From positions 682,001-746,000 of the forward strand of contig NZ_BMXT01000002.1 of assembly GCF_014651895.1 (NCBI RefSeq): 64,000 bases of DNA, written 5' to 3'. Shown one piece after another: positions 8,515 to 19,119 of the stretch. The stretch is from Rhodanobacter panaciterrae. GTDB taxonomy: Bacteria; Pseudomonadota; Gammaproteobacteria; Xanthomonadales; Rhodanobacteraceae. A model generated the notes under the pieces. It was not told where the DNA came from, did no database searches, and was given only the letters and a program-made list of their open reading frames with translations. Each line of letters starts with the position of its first letter. Within the stretch, counting starts at the first letter, position 1. The position numbers were made by a program, and so were the translations under genes.

Positions 8515-11130
8515 TCACGGAGCATCCGGGCTTGCGCATGGCAAGTCGGCGTGCCCAGCCGGCGTACCCGCCATGATTTTCACGTCGGCGAAGGCGGCCG
8601 AAAACGGCGGCGAGGCCAGCACACCGAACGGAACATCAACATGCGAGAGGTCGCCACCGTTCTTGATGAAACATGCCAGTGGAATCGACACGGTATGGCG
8701 GCTGCCGTTCGCATAGCCGCTGAAGGTGCGCGCAAGATCGACACTGGTCGTGCAGTGGTCGCCACACCCCATGTACACCTTTACCGGCCCTTTGCCGGGC
8801 GTGGCGATCACTACATCGAACTGCAAGGCCGCATGGGCGGATACCAGCGGCATCAGGTTTCTTGGTTGAGGACTCCGCGCAAAAAATCGGCCGGCGCCGA
8901 GCCAGGTGACGGACTTGGCGTCCTGCTGGGTGTTGACTTGCACGGTGCTCAAACGCAGCACCGGATGGTTTGCCGGCCACTCGATCACCGCGTTCAAGTC
9001 GGAGCCGATGTCATGCGCAGGCTGCTCCGGATTCGCATCGGCCAGGTAGAGCGAGAACGGCGGCACGGCCAGCGTGTGGAATACCGACAGCATTGACGCG
9101 TTGGCGCACGCGTCGACGCCGGGGTCGGTGGGCAATACGCCTATCACGCTCTTGCTCGGATAGCGCAGTCCATAACCCGGCGCGAACAGCCAGCGCGTCA
9201 CCTTGGCACTGCTGCCGCCCGCGTCTGGACAGGGCACACCCGGCCACGGCATGGCGAGTGCTCCGCTGAAATTGTAGGAACCCGCGCCGGAATGACCCGC
9301 AAACAATACGTCAGCCACGCCCTCGCCTTCGGTGCCGGGCAACCACGCGGCCACGAACGCGTCGGACAGATTGAGCAGATTGTTGACGTAGAGCGGACGC
9401 CCCGCCACCAACACGGTAATCACCGGCTTGCGGCTCTTGGCTACCGCCTGCAAGACGGCCAGATCCTCCGGATAGCGGTCGCTATGCCGCAACGTTGCCG
9501 ACGGCATGATGTCGCCCATGGTCTCCGCATACGGTGTCTCGCCAATCACCGCCACGATGGCATCGAAGGATGTGAGATCGACGCCCTGCGCTGTTTCGCT
9601 GTAGGTGACATTCGCCGCACCATCGGCGTGGCGCAGCCCGGCCAGGATCGTGTCGCCGCTGGGAAAGTCGGCATTGCTGTTGCCCGTGCCTTGCCAGGTC
9701 GACGACCAGCCACCAGTCTGGTTGGGCAGGCTGTCGGCACTCTTCCCCACCACCAGAATCTTCGCCCCCGGCTTCAACGGCAGCACATTGTGATTGTTCT
9801 TCAACAGCACCAGCGATTCGCGCACGGCGCGCCGTGCCAGCGCGCGGCTCTGCAATGCGCCGGCGTCGCCCGCGCCCGCGCGTTGCGAAGGCCGCGTGCC
9901 GAACAGACCCATGCGCAATTTGACGCGGACGATCCGGCTGACGGCGTCATCGATGCGCGCCATCGGGATCTGGCCATCTTCGACCTGACTCGTGGTATTC
10001 GCGATGAAGGCCTTCCAGTCATCGGGCACCATCACCATGTCGATGCCGGCATTGATCGCCTGCGGGCAACTGGCATTGGTGCAACCCGGCAACTGGCCGA
10101 TCGCATTCCAGTCGGAAACGACGAAGCCATCGAAGCCCATCTTGTCCTTCAGCGCACCTGTCAACAGGGCACGCGCACCCGACATCTTTCCGTAGTTGAC
10201 GCCTTCGGCCACATCATCCCAACTGCTGTAGGACGCCATCACGCTCTGCACGCCGGCTTCGAGCGCGCCGAAGTAACCCGAGCCATGCACGTTGATCATG
10301 TCGCCCAAGCTGACCTTGGCGTTGCCCTGGTCGGTTCCGTTCTGGGTCGCGCCGTCGCCGATGAAATGCTTGGCGGTCGCCATCACGTTGTGGTCGCCAA
10401 AGCTGCCCTGCAGCCCCGCGACATAGGCGCGCGCATACGCGCGTACCAGCGGACCGTCGGTGGAAAAACTTTCGTAGCTGCGGCCCCAGCGGGCATTCTG
10501 TGCCACAGCGAGGGTCGGCGCGAACGCCCATTCGACGCCGGTGGCGCGTACCGCCTTGGCAGTTGCTGCGCCAATCTCCTCGATCAAGGCCGGGTCGTGC
10601 GCCGCACCCAGGCCGATGTTGTGCGGGAACAGTGTGGCACCGAAGACGTTGTTGTCCCCATGCACGGCGTCGATGCCCCAGATGATCGGCAGCTTGATCG
10701 TCGCGTCGGTCGCCATCGACGCATCGTAGTAACGGTCGGACAGCGCGAGCCAATCCGCGATCCCGGCGTGCTTGTTGCCACCCGGCCAGGAGCCGCCGCC
10801 ATTGAGTACCGAGCCAATATAGAATTTCGTCACCTCGGCCGGCGTGATCGACTTGATCTCGGCCTGGGTCATCTGACCGATCTTCTGGGCGAGGCTCATG
10901 CTCGCCACGATCTTCCGCACGCGGGCTTCCAGCGCAGGATCGGCGGCCAGTCGGCTGCGGATCGCCGGCCAGTCCGTGTAGTGGGTTGGCTCCGGCACGC
11001 GCTGACTGAGCGGTTGTGCCACCGACGCATGCGGGTCTTTTGCGGTGGCCGCGTCGGCCGCGTGTACGCTGCCTGCGCAGGCCATCGCCAAAACGAGATG
11101 CAACAACCGCCAGCTTCGGGTACGGACCAT
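8515..11130 (-). CDS. Glycoside hydrolase family 3 exo-beta-glucosidase with ExoP-like C-terminal domain
   Basis: An 871-residue secreted beta-glucosidase-type GH3 enzyme that removes glucose from beta-glucans or oligosaccharides. Signal peptide residues 1-24 (LVLAMACAGSVHA); N-terminal barrel domain about 55-400 with KHFIGDG (254-260) and the nucleophile D340 in GFVVSDW; alpha/beta sandwich domain about 430-640 (ESLVLLKNNHNVLPL, GRPLYVNNLLNLS); and a beta-rich C-terminal tail of about 200 residues that fits the ExoP-type C-terminal module of marine and xanthomonad GH3 enzymes. The start at 11130 has the signal peptide and GAGG 6 bases upstream; the frame is open further but those residues are not coding-like. 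First gene of a probable GH3-GH30-phosphodiesterase operon. Confidence 0.95.
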   Translation of the reverse strand: MVRTRSWRLLHLVLAMACAGSVHAADAATAKDPHASVAQPLSQRVPEPTHYTDWPAIRSRLAADPALEARVRKIVASMSLAQKIGQMTQAEIKSITPAEVTKFYIGSVLNGGGSWPGGNKHAGIADWLALSDRYYDASMATDATIKLPIIWGIDAVHGDNNVFGATLFPHNIGLGAAHDPALIEEIGAATAKAVRATGVEWAFAPTLAVAQNARWGRSYESFSTDGPLVRAYARAYVAGLQGSFGDHNVMATAKHFIGDGATQNGTDQGNAKVSLGDMINVHGSGYFGALEAGVQSVMASYSSWDDVAEGVNYGKMSGARALLTGALKDKMGFDGFVVSDWNAIGQLPGCTNASCPQAINAGIDMVMVPDDWKAFIANTTSQVEDGQIPMARIDDAVSRIVRVKLRMGLFGTRPSQRAGAGDAGALQSRALARRAVRESLVLLKNNHNVLPLKPGAKILVVGKSADSLPNQTGGWSSTWQGTGNSNADFPSGDTILAGLRHADGAANVTYSETAQGVDLTSFDAIVAVIGETPYAETMGDIMPSATLRHSDRYPEDLAVLQAVAKSRKPVITVLVAGRPLYVNNLLNLSDAFVAAWLPGTEGEGVADVLFAGHSGAGSYNFSGALAMPWPGVPCPDAGGSSAKVTRWLFAPGYGLRYPSKSVIGVLPTDPGVDACANASMLSVFHTLAVPPFSLYLADANPEQPAHDIGSDLNAVIEWPANHPVLRLSTVQVNTQQDAKSVTWLGAGRFFARSPQPRNLMPLVSAHAALQFDVVIATPGKGPVKVYMGCGDHCTTSVDLARTFSGYANGSRHTVSIPLACFIKNGGDLSHVDVPFGVLASPPFSAAFADVKIMAGTPAGHADLPCASPDAP

Positions 11131-11318
11131 GGGGAGCCTCGTTTGTCTGGAGCATTCGCCTGACACTTTACAGGCGTCGGGTTTGCGCCGAGGCACGCGG
11201 ACTGCGCAGACACTCACATTTCTGCAGCGCACTCACGTCTGCAGCGCATTGCTACTGCGGCACAAGCCCGGACGGAGCTGAAGCGCACGCCTGACGCCGT
11301 GGTACTGCGCCTCGTTGG

Positions 11319-11399
11319 CTACACAACCCGGCAGCAGCTCGGTGCGCCCCAGGGATCGTATTCCAGCGTGCGGATGAGCGGCACGTCATCGATGACCAT
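11319..11399 (-). CDS. Possible 26-residue peptide ORF directly after the lipase-like gene
   Basis: An ATG three bases beyond the hydrolase stop codon opens a 26-codon frame ending in TAG, with product MVIDDVPLIRTLEYDPW followed by GAPSCCRVV. It lies in the 270-base space in front of the GH3 gene. The close spacing would allow translational coupling, but there is no independent ribosome-binding site and no family is recognised. It may equally be a decayed gene end or chance. Confidence 0.2.
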   Translation of the reverse strand: MVIDDVPLIRTLEYDPWGAPSCCRVV

Positions 11400-11402
11400 G
11401 AT

Positions 11403-12275
11403 TCACACGCGCCGGCCCAGCCAGTCGGCCAGCTGCATCAGCACCTGGCTGCGCCCCGGCTCGGCTTCGTTGAACAGCTCGTGATACAGCGTCGAGAAAA
11501 AGCGTGTGGTCAGCTGCCCGCTCGACGCGGCCTTTCTTGCGAACGCACGACTGCCGGACGGATCGACCAGCTCGTCGCTGTCGGCGACCAGCAGCAAGGT
11601 CGGCAGCGCCAGGCTGGCGGCATCGGCGATGCACGTCGCGCCATCGCGGAAGATGAAGTCGGCCAACCGCGGCGTGATCCAGCTATGCCGCAACGGATCG
11701 CTGCGATAGCCCGCCGCCACTTGCGGATCGTGCGAGAGCTTGTCGGCATCCAGCCCGTTGCGCAGCGGTAGGTTTGGCGCGACACGGCTCAGCACCCGCG
11801 CCAGTTTGACCAGCCACGGTGATTCCCAGCTGCGCAGCGCCGGCGACGACAGCAGCAGTGCCGGTGGCGTGATACGGCCGTCCAGCACCGCGCGCGCCGC
11901 CACCAGACCGCCCATGCTGTGGCCGAGCAGCAACGGTACGTGCGGCAGTCCGTTGCTATAGTCGTTGTAGACGCTGGCCAGATCCTCCAGCAAATCGTCG
12001 CCATGGCGCAGCGCGCCGCGCTGGCCCGGGGTCTGCCCGTGACCGCGCTGGTCGTAACTGCGCACCGCATAGCCGCGCTGGTTGAACCATTGCGCCAGCC
12101 GTTGGTAACGTCCGCTGTGTTCACCCAGCCCATGCACGATCAGCACCGCGCCACGCGCCTGCGGCAACGGCCAGTCACGCAGGAACAGGCGCTGGCCATC
12201 GGCCAGCGTCAGCCATGCCGCAGCACCGTCTTCCGTCACGCCATGCCGTGCTGCCGGTTGCGCCTGTACTTCCAC
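11403..12275 (-). CDS. Alpha/beta hydrolase, monoacylglycerol lipase / lysophospholipase-like
   Basis: A 290-residue serine hydrolase of the Hydrolase_4 (monoglyceride lipase) group, expected to cleave monoacylglycerols or lysophospholipids. Visible are the oxyanion motif HGLGEHSGRY (residues 49-58), nucleophile S120 in LLLGHSMGG, probable acid D234 in LLVADSDELVDP and H265 in STLYHELFNE, the same triad order and spacing as human MGL. There is no signal peptide, so it is likely cytoplasmic. It lies 61 bases after the protease gene on the same strand. Confidence 0.9.
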   Translation of the reverse strand: MEVQAQPAARHGVTEDGAAAWLTLADGQRLFLRDWPLPQARGAVLIVHGLGEHSGRYQRLAQWFNQRGYAVRSYDQRGHGQTPGQRGALRHGDDLLEDLASVYNDYSNGLPHVPLLLGHSMGGLVAARAVLDGRITPPALLLSSPALRSWESPWLVKLARVLSRVAPNLPLRNGLDADKLSHDPQVAAGYRSDPLRHSWITPRLADFIFRDGATCIADAASLALPTLLLVADSDELVDPSGSRAFARKAASSGQLTTRFFSTLYHELFNEAEPGRSQVLMQLADWLGRRV

Positions 12276-12336
12276 CCGTATCTCCTCTGCCGCACTTGCC
12301 CGTTACCCAACACCATCATCGTGATCCGCGACAGCC

Positions 12337-14352
12337 TCAGTGCTCGTCGACGCGAACACCCTTCATGAGCAGATCGAGCTTGCTCTTCATGGCCGCCTGG
12401 GAATGCGCACCTTCGGCGTAGTGATAGACCGTGTAAAGCGTGGATGGCTGCTTCGCATCTGCCGGCGTGCCGACGACGCTGGTGATCTTCATCACGTCAT
12501 TTTCGCTGCGCGCCACGCCGTCGAACGGACGCTGGCGATTGACGATCTTGTTCCAGTCGCTCTTGAAGCTGTCGTCGAGATCGTCGGAGGGAGCGGTCGT
12601 GCGCGACAGATTGACCCAGTACTGATCATGCGCACTGGCCGCCAGCCACACATCGCCCACATCCCACACCACGTTGCCATGGTCGGTGAAGTAGCTGAAG
12701 CCCAGGGTCAGCATGCTGGTCGGCTCGATCTTCTGCAGCTCCGGAGTGAATGCAAGGTGCACCCGCTTCGATGCGTAGCTGAAGCGGTGGCCGTAGTCGA
12801 TGTCGATCTTGATGTCCTTGAATGCCACCGGCAGCAAGGCGGGGTTCTTCAGGAACTCCTGCCACTGCGCCAGCGTGCCGTCGTAGGTGACAAAGAAGAA
12901 ATCGGTGAGTGCCTGCAGGTTGATCAGATAGTCGTGCTGCTGGCTTGCCCCGGCAATCCGCATCAGCACCACGTAACCGTCCGGCACCGGCAGCGCGAAC
13001 GTCATCACCAGCGCATTCTCGGCCGGCAACGGCCATACCCGCACCTGCCAGCGGCGCTGCCAGGCATCCGTGTACAGCGTATCCTGGCTCGGCTTGCCCA
13101 GCGAGGTGATCCTGACTTTCTCGGGTCCGATCGTGCGGGTCAGGAAACCGACCTTCGCCAGCATGTCCATCATTCGGGACGGATCGCCATACAGCTGTGC
13201 CGATGTGACGTTGTCGGGTTTGCGGATATGGAACAGCAGATTGCGCCCGACCACGCCGGGGGTCACGTAGCCGTTGTTGGGCAGCGTGGTGTTGCCTCCG
13301 GCCTTTTTCGCCAGACTCCAGGTGCCATCGTTGTCACGCGTGATCAAGGCCGGAAAATCGTCCATCGACGGCATGCTGTGCAGCAGCTGGTTGGAGCCGG
13401 CACCGCGCGGAAACAGCTTGTCCGGCTCCTTCGCCAGCAAGGCCTTGAGCTGCACATCGACATAGGCGTTGAAGCGTTGCTGGAACGCGGCGCTGAAATC
13501 GGCAAAGCTCAACGGCAGCGCGAACTGCGTCTTCAGCGTGTTGCTCAGGACCGTGTCGAACACGTCGAACTGATACGGAACACGCTGGTCGATCACGGCC
13601 AGATGATCCGGCGCATTCAGGATCATGCCGATCGGCAAGGCGTAATTGAGATTCTCGTTCGCCGATTTCATCAGCACGATGCCGATCAGCTTGCCGTCCT
13701 TGTCCAGCAGCGGGCCGCCGCTGTTACCGGGCGACGCGGCAGCCGAGAAGCGCATCCACTTCCAGCGGCCGTCCTGGTCTTCCGGCGTGTCGGAGGTGTA
13801 CAGGCCGTCGCGAATCACCACGCCGGTGCCCAGCGCATTGCCGACGGCGTACACCACTTCGTTCAAGGCCGGCTTGGTGTTGACCTCCAGCGCGGCCGCC
13901 GCGGCGGGTTGCTCGGCCAGCGTGAACACCACGAAATCCTGCTGCAGCGAATACTTCTCGATCTTGCCGATCGCATACACGTGACCGCCGGCATCGCGCA
14001 GCGCCGGCTCGCCCCACAGGCTGTCGATGCCGACCTGCAACACATGCGCCGCCGTGACATAGCGATTGTTGCCCAGCGCGAACGCGGTGCCGATCGAGTA
14101 GTACTTGTCGTTGCGCTCCTGGTACGGCAGCAGCTCCAGCGGCAGCGGCTTCTCGTAGGTCAGCGGATCGTTGACCGGCTTGGCCGCCACCACCTCGAAC
14201 GTGGCCGCCTGGATCTTCGGCAGCACCGCTGGATCGAGGCTGGCGGCATGCGCGGTGACGCCGCACAGACCGATAAGGGCAAGCAGGGCCAACCGGCGGA
14301 AAGCCGAACGCATGGTGCCGGTCTTGCGCAGAATCACTTCCAGGTCGTGCAT
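12337..14352 (-). CDS. Exported trypsin-like serine protease (S1 family, Trypsin_2) with long C-terminal extension
   Basis: A 671-residue secreted or periplasmic protease. After a signal peptide (hydrophobic stretch about residues 18-36, ending TAHA) comes a chymotrypsin-fold domain with H103 in YVTAAHVL, D139 in SLQQDFVVFTL and S211 in AASPGNSGGPLL, so the triad is intact. The remaining 400 residues have no recognised domain but contain beta-rich and Trp/Tyr-rich segments (TFALPVPDGYVVLMRI, YFTDHGNVVWDVGDVWL). No PDZ domain is seen, so it is not DegP-like. The start at 14352 has AAGGA 7 bases upstream; starting at 14313 gives a more standard signal peptide but a poor ribosome-binding site. 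Divergent from lhr. Confidence 0.85.
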   Translation of the reverse strand: MHDLEVILRKTGTMRSAFRRLALLALIGLCGVTAHAASLDPAVLPKIQAATFEVVAAKPVNDPLTYEKPLPLELLPYQERNDKYYSIGTAFALGNNRYVTAAHVLQVGIDSLWGEPALRDAGGHVYAIGKIEKYSLQQDFVVFTLAEQPAAAAALEVNTKPALNEVVYAVGNALGTGVVIRDGLYTSDTPEDQDGRWKWMRFSAAASPGNSGGPLLDKDGKLIGIVLMKSANENLNYALPIGMILNAPDHLAVIDQRVPYQFDVFDTVLSNTLKTQFALPLSFADFSAAFQQRFNAYVDVQLKALLAKEPDKLFPRGAGSNQLLHSMPSMDDFPALITRDNDGTWSLAKKAGGNTTLPNNGYVTPGVVGRNLLFHIRKPDNVTSAQLYGDPSRMMDMLAKVGFLTRTIGPEKVRITSLGKPSQDTLYTDAWQRRWQVRVWPLPAENALVMTFALPVPDGYVVLMRIAGASQQHDYLINLQALTDFFFVTYDGTLAQWQEFLKNPALLPVAFKDIKIDIDYGHRFSYASKRVHLAFTPELQKIEPTSMLTLGFSYFTDHGNVVWDVGDVWLAASAHDQYWVNLSRTTAPSDDLDDSFKSDWNKIVNRQRPFDGVARSENDVMKITSVVGTPADAKQPSTLYTVYHYAEGAHSQAAMKSKLDLLMKGVRVDEH

Positions 14353-14480
14353 GAGAGTCCTTCGCATGAAGGCCGCCGCCGGATTCCCCCACGGGGCCCC
14401 TGACCTGCGTCGGCCGAGCGTGAATATTGACATGCCGCAACGGCGCTTGCACCGCCATCTGCGGCGGATTCCATGACTGA

Positions 14481-14510
14481 TTGCAGGATCTGAGAAAAGC
14501 CCCATATATG
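14481..14510 (+). promoter_or_regulatory. Candidate sigma-70 promoter for lhr
   Basis: TTGCAG (14481-14486) and TATATG (14505-14510) are separated by 18 bases, about 40 bases before the lhr ATG, in the only AT-rich part of the 199-base divergent spacer. A TATGAT overlaps the -10 element. Confidence 0.35.
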
Positions 14511-14551
14511 ATCCGGAGACCTCTTCCCTGCCGCCGCACGGGCAATCACCG

Positions 14552-17500
14552 ATGCGTCTGGATTCCTGTCCGCTGGACGATTTCCACCCGGCTGTTGCCG
14601 CCTGGTTTCGCCACGCCTTCCCCGCGCCCACCGCGGCGCAGGCCGCCGCGTGGCCGTCGATCCGCGCCGGCAATCACACCCTGGTCGCCGCGCCGACCGG
14701 CTCGGGCAAGACACTGACTGCCTTTCTCGCCGCGATCGACGCGCTGGTGCGCGAAGGCGTGGCGCACGGCGGCGTGCTGGCCGATGCCACCACGGTGGTC
14801 TACGTGTCGCCGCTGAAGGCCTTGTCGAACGACATCCACATCAATCTGGAAGCGCCACTGGAAGGCATCCGCGCGGAGCTCGAGAAACTCGGCCTGCCCG
14901 ACGTGGCGATCCGTACCGCGGTGCGCACCGGCGACACACCGCAAGTGGAACGCAACCTGCTACGCAGACAGCCACCGCACATCCTGGTGACCACGCCGGA
15001 GTCGCTGTACGTGCTGCTCGGCTCGGACTCCGGCCGCGCGATGCTGGCCGGTACGCGCACGGTGATCGTCGACGAAATCCACGCGATCGCCGGCAGCAAG
15101 CGCGGCTCGCACCTGGCGCTGTCGCTGGAGCGGCTGGAGTCGCTATGCCAACGGCGATTGCTGCGGATCGGGTTGTCGGCAACGCAGAAGCCCATAGAAA
15201 CGATCGCCGACTTCCTGGTCGGTGCCGGCACGACCCCCTCTCCCCTTGCGGGAGAGGGCTGGGGAGAGGGGACAGGGTCGCGGCGGAGTTCAAACGAAGC
15301 GATGGCCATTGGTGATATTCCCGCTAGCACCCGCCGCTCTCCTCAATCCGCACCCGCAAGGGGAGTGGATGCGAACGCGAGAAGCGACGTCACCATCATA
15401 AATACGGGCCACACCCGCCCCCGCGACCTCGCCATTGAAGTACCCCCGGTGCCACTCGAAGCGGTGATGTCGAACGACTGCTGGGAGCTGGTCTACAACC
15501 GCCTCGCCCAGCTGGTGCAGACGCATCGCACCACCCTGGTCTTCGTCAACACACGGCGGATGGCCGAACGTGCGGCACGCCATCTGTCCGAGCGGCTCGG
15601 CAAGGAGTACGTCGCCGCGCATCACGGCAGTCTGGCCAAAGAGCAGCGGTTGGATGCCGAGCAACGGCTCAAGCGCGGCGAGCTGTCGGTGCTGGTGGCG
15701 ACCGCGTCGCTGGAGCTGGGCATCGACATCGGCGAAGTCGACCTGGTCTGCCAGCTCGGCTCGCCGCGCTCGATCTCCGCGTTCCTGCAGCGCGCCGGCC
15801 GCTCCGGTCACAGCATCGACGGTACGCCAAAAGCGCGGCTGTTCCCGGCCACCCGCGACGACCTGATCGAATGCACCGCCCTGCTCGACTGCGTGCGTCG
15901 CGGCGAACTGGATGCATTGATCCTGCCGCCACAACCGCTCGACGTTCTGGCCCAGCAGATCGTCGCCGAAGTCGCCTGCGCGGAATGGAACGAAGATGCG
16001 TTGTACGCGCTGGTACGCCGCGCGCATCCGTACCGCGATCTCGCGCGCCGCGAGTTCGACGCGGTGGTGCGCATGCTGGCCGAGGGTTTCACCACCCGCC
16101 GCGGTGCGCGCGCGGCGTATATCCATCGCGACGCAGTGCACGGCCAGTTGCGCGCACGCCGTGGTGCGCGGCTCACCGCGCTGACTTCCGGCGGCACCAT
16201 TCCCGACACCGCCGACTACAAGGTGGTGCTGGAGCCGCAGGCGATCATCGTCGGCACGGTGAACGAGGATTTCGCGGTCGAGAGCATGGTTGGCGACATC
16301 TTCCAGCTCGGCAACACCAGTTATCGGATCCAGCGCGTCGAGCGTGACCGTCTGCGCGTGGAGGACGCGCACGGTGCACCGCCGAGCATTCCGTTCTGGC
16401 TGGGCGAGGCGCCGGGGCGCAGCAACGAGCTGTCGTTCGGCGTGTCGCGCCTGCGCGACGAAATCTCCGGACAACTGGATGCCGGTGGCGTGCCGGCAGC
16501 AATTGCATGGCTGCGTGATCAACTCGGCCTGGACGAAGCCGCCGCGCAACAGCTGGCCGATTATCTGGCCCGCGCGAAGGCCGCGCTCGGCGTGCTGCCG
16601 AGCCAGCACACGCTGGTGCTGGAGCGCTTCTTCGACGAATCCGGCGGCACCCAGCTGGTGATCCACACGCCGTGGGGCAGCCGCATCAACCGCGCGTGGG
16701 GGCTGGCGCTGCGCAAACGCTTCTGCCGCCAGTTCAACTTCGAGCTGCAGGCGGCGGCGACCGAGGATGCGATCGTGCTGTCGCTGTCGACCAGCCACAG
16801 TTTTCCGCTGGAGGAAGTCGCGCACTACCTGCACTCCAACACCGCCGAACACGTGCTTGTGCAGGCCCTGCTCGATGCGCCGCTATTTCCCGCACGCTGG
16901 CGCTGGAATGCGGTGACCGCGCTGGCGCTGCCGCGCTTCACCGGCGGCAAGAAGACGCCGCCGCCGCTGCAGCGGATGAAGAGCGAGGACCTGCTCGCCG
17001 CGGTGTTCCCCGATCAGGTCGCGTGCCTGGAAAACATCGTGGGCGAGCGCGAGGTGCCGGATCACCCACTGGTCAACCAGACCATGCACGACTGCCTGCG
17101 CGAGGCGATGGATGTCGATGGGCTGCTGGCGATCTTGCGCAAACTCGAAAGTGGCGAGATCGCCATCGTGGCGCGCGACCTCACCGCGCCCAGTCCGCTC
17201 GCCGCCGAAGTACTGAACGCCGCACCCTATGCATTCCTCGACGATGCGCCGCTGGAGGAACGTCGCACCCAGGCCGTGCAGACGCGCCGCTGGAACGAGG
17301 CCGACAATGCCGACGACCTCGGCCGGCTCGACCCCGATGCGATCGCCGCCGTACGCGAGGAAGCCTGGCCGCAAGTGCGCGACGCCGATGAGATGCACGA
17401 GGCGCTGACGCTGCTGGGTTTCGTCACCGACGATGAGGTCATCGCCCATCCCGGTTGGAGCGAACGACTGCAGGCGCTGACCAAGGCGAAACGCGCCACT

Positions 17501-19108
17501 CGTCTGGTTGTCGACACGGCAGTCTGGACATCCGCCGAGAAGTTGCCGCTATGGCAGGCGCTGCATCCCGCCGCACCGATGCAACCACCGATCGCCGCGC
17601 CCGCCGAGTACGCCGCGCAAATGTGGACGCGCGAAGATGCACTGCTGGAACTGGTGCGCCATCGCCTCGGTGGCCTTGGTCCGGTCACCGTGGCGTCGTT
17701 GGCCCGGTCGATGTCGGTCGGGTCCGGCGAGATCGAAACCGCGCTGACCCGGCTGCAGTCCGAAGGCTATGTGATGCAGGGCCGCTTCACCGCCGATGCG
17801 ACCGACACCGAATGGTGCGAACGGCATCTGCTGGCGCGCATCCATCGCTACACCATCGGCCGCCTGCGCCGCGAGATCGAACCGGTCAGCCGGCGCGCGC
17901 TGATGCGCTTCCTGTTCGACTGGCAGCATGTGTCGGCGGCGACCCGGCTGAGCGGGCCGGATGCGCTGGGCGCCACGTTGGCCCAGCTGGAAGGCTACGA
18001 AGCAGCGGCCGGCGCTTGGGAAACCGAATTGCTGCCGGCGCGCATCGACGATTACTCGATCAGCTGGTTGGATGAACTGTGCCGTGCCGGTCGAATCAGC
18101 TGGGCGCGCCTGCGCACTAGCAGCGGCGGTGGTAGCGGGCCGGTGCGAAGCACCCCGATCGTGCTGCTGCCGCGGCGCGACATGGCCGTCTGGACGTCTG
18201 TTTCTGCAGGCGACGATCCGCAGGAAATTCTGTTGTCATCGCGCGCGCAGGCCGTGGCCGATGCACTGCGCGAGCAAGGCGCACTGTTTTTCGACGAGCT
18301 GCTGGATGCTACCCGACTGCTGCGCACCGAACTGGAGGACGCGCTGGGCGAACTGGTCGCCGCCGGCCGGGTCAGCGCCGACAGCTTCGCCGGTCTGCGC
18401 GCGCTGCTGCTGCCGGCGGCGAAGCGCGACGGCGGCCGGCATCGGCGCCTGCGTCGGCATCAGTTGAACGGCATCGAGGACGCCGGTCGCTGGTCGCTGG
18501 CAAAGAGCACCCCTCCCCAACCCTCCCCTGCAAGCAGGGGAGGGAGTTCAAGCACCGCAGCGGCTGTTGCTCCTCCCCCTGCGCGCAGGGGGAGGTTGGG
18601 AGGGGGTGAAGCTCTTGACCCTGATGCGATCGAGCACATCGCCCGCACCCTGCTGCGCCGTTACGGCGTGGTGTTCTGGAAGCTGCTGGAACGCGAGGCG
18701 CCATGGCTGCCGTCGTGGCGCGAACTGCTGCGCGTCTATCACCGGCTGGAGGCGCGCGGCGAGATCCGCGGCGGGCGCTTCGTCGAGGGCCTGGTCGGCG
18801 AACAATTCGCTCTGCCCGAAGCGATCGCGCCGCTGCGCGCGGTGCGCCAGCGCGCCGACGACGGCGAGCTGGTCTGCCTCAGCGGCTGCGATCCGCTGAA
18901 CCTGGTCGGCACCGTACTGGTCGGCGACAAGGTGCCGGCACTGGCCGGTTCACGCGTGCTGTATCGCGACGGCGCGGCGATCGCCGCGCTGATCGGCGGC
19001 AAGCTCACACCGCTGATCGAGCTGTCCACCGCCGACACCCAGCTGGCGAAGCACGCCTTGTTGCGCTATCCACCCTCGCTGCCGGATGCACTGGCCGCAG
19101 CGCGCTGA
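14552..19108 (+). CDS. lhr: Large helicase-related protein Lhr (superfamily 2 ATP-dependent helicase)
   Basis: ATP-dependent 3'-5' nucleic-acid helicase of the Lhr family, involved in DNA repair; at 1518 residues it matches full-length Lhr with the extended C-terminal half. Motifs in order: Walker A APTGSGKT (47-54), Ia [26 protein letters not shown] box [11 protein letters not shown] motif [48 protein letters not shown], then the winged-helix and Lhr-core regions. Two segments look foreign: residues about 228-283 and 1320-1352 are translations of GC-rich palindromic repeat pairs ([26 protein letters not shown]). The first lies between helicase motifs III and IV and the second in the C-terminal region. 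Both keep the frame, so the protein is probably still made. Confidence 0.93.
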   Translation: MRLDSCPLDDFHPAVAAWFRHAFPAPTAAQAAAWPSIRAGNHTLVAAPTGSGKTLTAFLAAIDALVREGVAHGGVLADATTVVYVSPLKALSNDIHINLEAPLEGIRAELEKLGLPDVAIRTAVRTGDTPQVERNLLRRQPPHILVTTPESLYVLLGSDSGRAMLAGTRTVIVDEIHAIAGSKRGSHLALSLERLESLCQRRLLRIGLSATQKPIETIADFLVGAGTTPSPLAGEGWGEGTGSRRSSNEAMAIGDIPASTRRSPQSAPARGVDANARSDVTIINTGHTRPRDLAIEVPPVPLEAVMSNDCWELVYNRLAQLVQTHRTTLVFVNTRRMAERAARHLSERLGKEYVAAHHGSLAKEQRLDAEQRLKRGELSVLVATASLELGIDIGEVDLVCQLGSPRSISAFLQRAGRSGHSIDGTPKARLFPATRDDLIECTALLDCVRRGELDALILPPQPLDVLAQQIVAEVACAEWNEDALYALVRRAHPYRDLARREFDAVVRMLAEGFTTRRGARAAYIHRDAVHGQLRARRGARLTALTSGGTIPDTADYKVVLEPQAIIVGTVNEDFAVESMVGDIFQLGNTSYRIQRVERDRLRVEDAHGAPPSIPFWLGEAPGRSNELSFGVSRLRDEISGQLDAGGVPAAIAWLRDQLGLDEAAAQQLADYLARAKAALGVLPSQHTLVLERFFDESGGTQLVIHTPWGSRINRAWGLALRKRFCRQFNFELQAAATEDAIVLSLSTSHSFPLEEVAHYLHSNTAEHVLVQALLDAPLFPARWRWNAVTALALPRFTGGKKTPPPLQRMKSEDLLAAVFPDQVACLENIVGEREVPDHPLVNQTMHDCLREAMDVDGLLAILRKLESGEIAIVARDLTAPSPLAAEVLNAAPYAFLDDAPLEERRTQAVQTRRWNEADNADDLGRLDPDAIAAVREEAWPQVRDADEMHEALTLLGFVTDDEVIAHPGWSERLQALTKAKRATRLVVDTAVWTSAEKLPLWQALHPAAPMQPPIAAPAEYAAQMWTREDALLELVRHRLGGLGPVTVASLARSMSVGSGEIETALTRLQSEGYVMQGRFTADATDTEWCERHLLARIHRYTIGRLRREIEPVSRRALMRFLFDWQHVSAATRLSGPDALGATLAQLEGYEAAAGAWETELLPARIDDYSISWLDELCRAGRISWARLRTSSGGGSGPVRSTPIVLLPRRDMAVWTSVSAGDDPQEILLSSRAQAVADALREQGALFFDELLDATRLLRTELEDALGELVAAGRVSADSFAGLRALLLPAAKRDGGRHRRLRRHQLNGIEDAGRWSLAKSTPPQPSPASRGGSSSTAAAVAPPPARRGRLGGGEALDPDAIEHIARTLLRRYGVVFWKLLEREAPWLPSWRELLRVYHRLEARGEIRGGRFVEGLVGEQFALPEAIAPLRAVRQRADDGELVCLSGCDPLNLVGTVLVGDKVPALAGSRVLYRDGAAIAALIGGKLTPLIELSTADTQLAKHALLRYPPSLPDALAAAR
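15234..15369. repeat. BIME-like pair of palindromic repeats inside lhr (copy 1)
   Basis: Unit 1 (about 15234-15271) has CCCCTCTCCCC paired with GGGGAGAGGGG and a nested CTCTCCC/GGGAGAG hairpin. Unit 2 (about 15333-15369) is a degenerate copy in the opposite orientation (CTCTCCTC...CCGCAAGGGGAG). The pair contributes in-frame codons to lhr. Confidence 0.8.
18509..18607. repeat. BIME-like pair of palindromic repeats inside lhr (copy 2)
   Basis: Unit 1 (18509-18546) reads ACCCCTCCCCAACC followed by the hairpin CCTCCCCTGC-AA-GCAGGGGAGG. Unit 2 (18570-18607) is the same unit inverted (hairpin CTCCCCCTGCGCGCAGGGGGAG, then TTGGGAGGGGGT). It lies within the lhr reading frame without breaking it. Confidence 0.85.
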
Positions 19109-19119
19109 AGGATCGACGG

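Noticed and set aside
9292..11163. Plus-strand 623-codon open frame opposite the GH3 gene
   Set aside because: Shadow of a high-GC gene: the antisense translation is rich in Arg/His/Gln without any domain, while the minus-strand product is a clear GH3 enzyme.
15290..16852. Minus-strand 520-codon open frame inside lhr
   Set aside because: Antisense shadow of helicase motifs; no family features.
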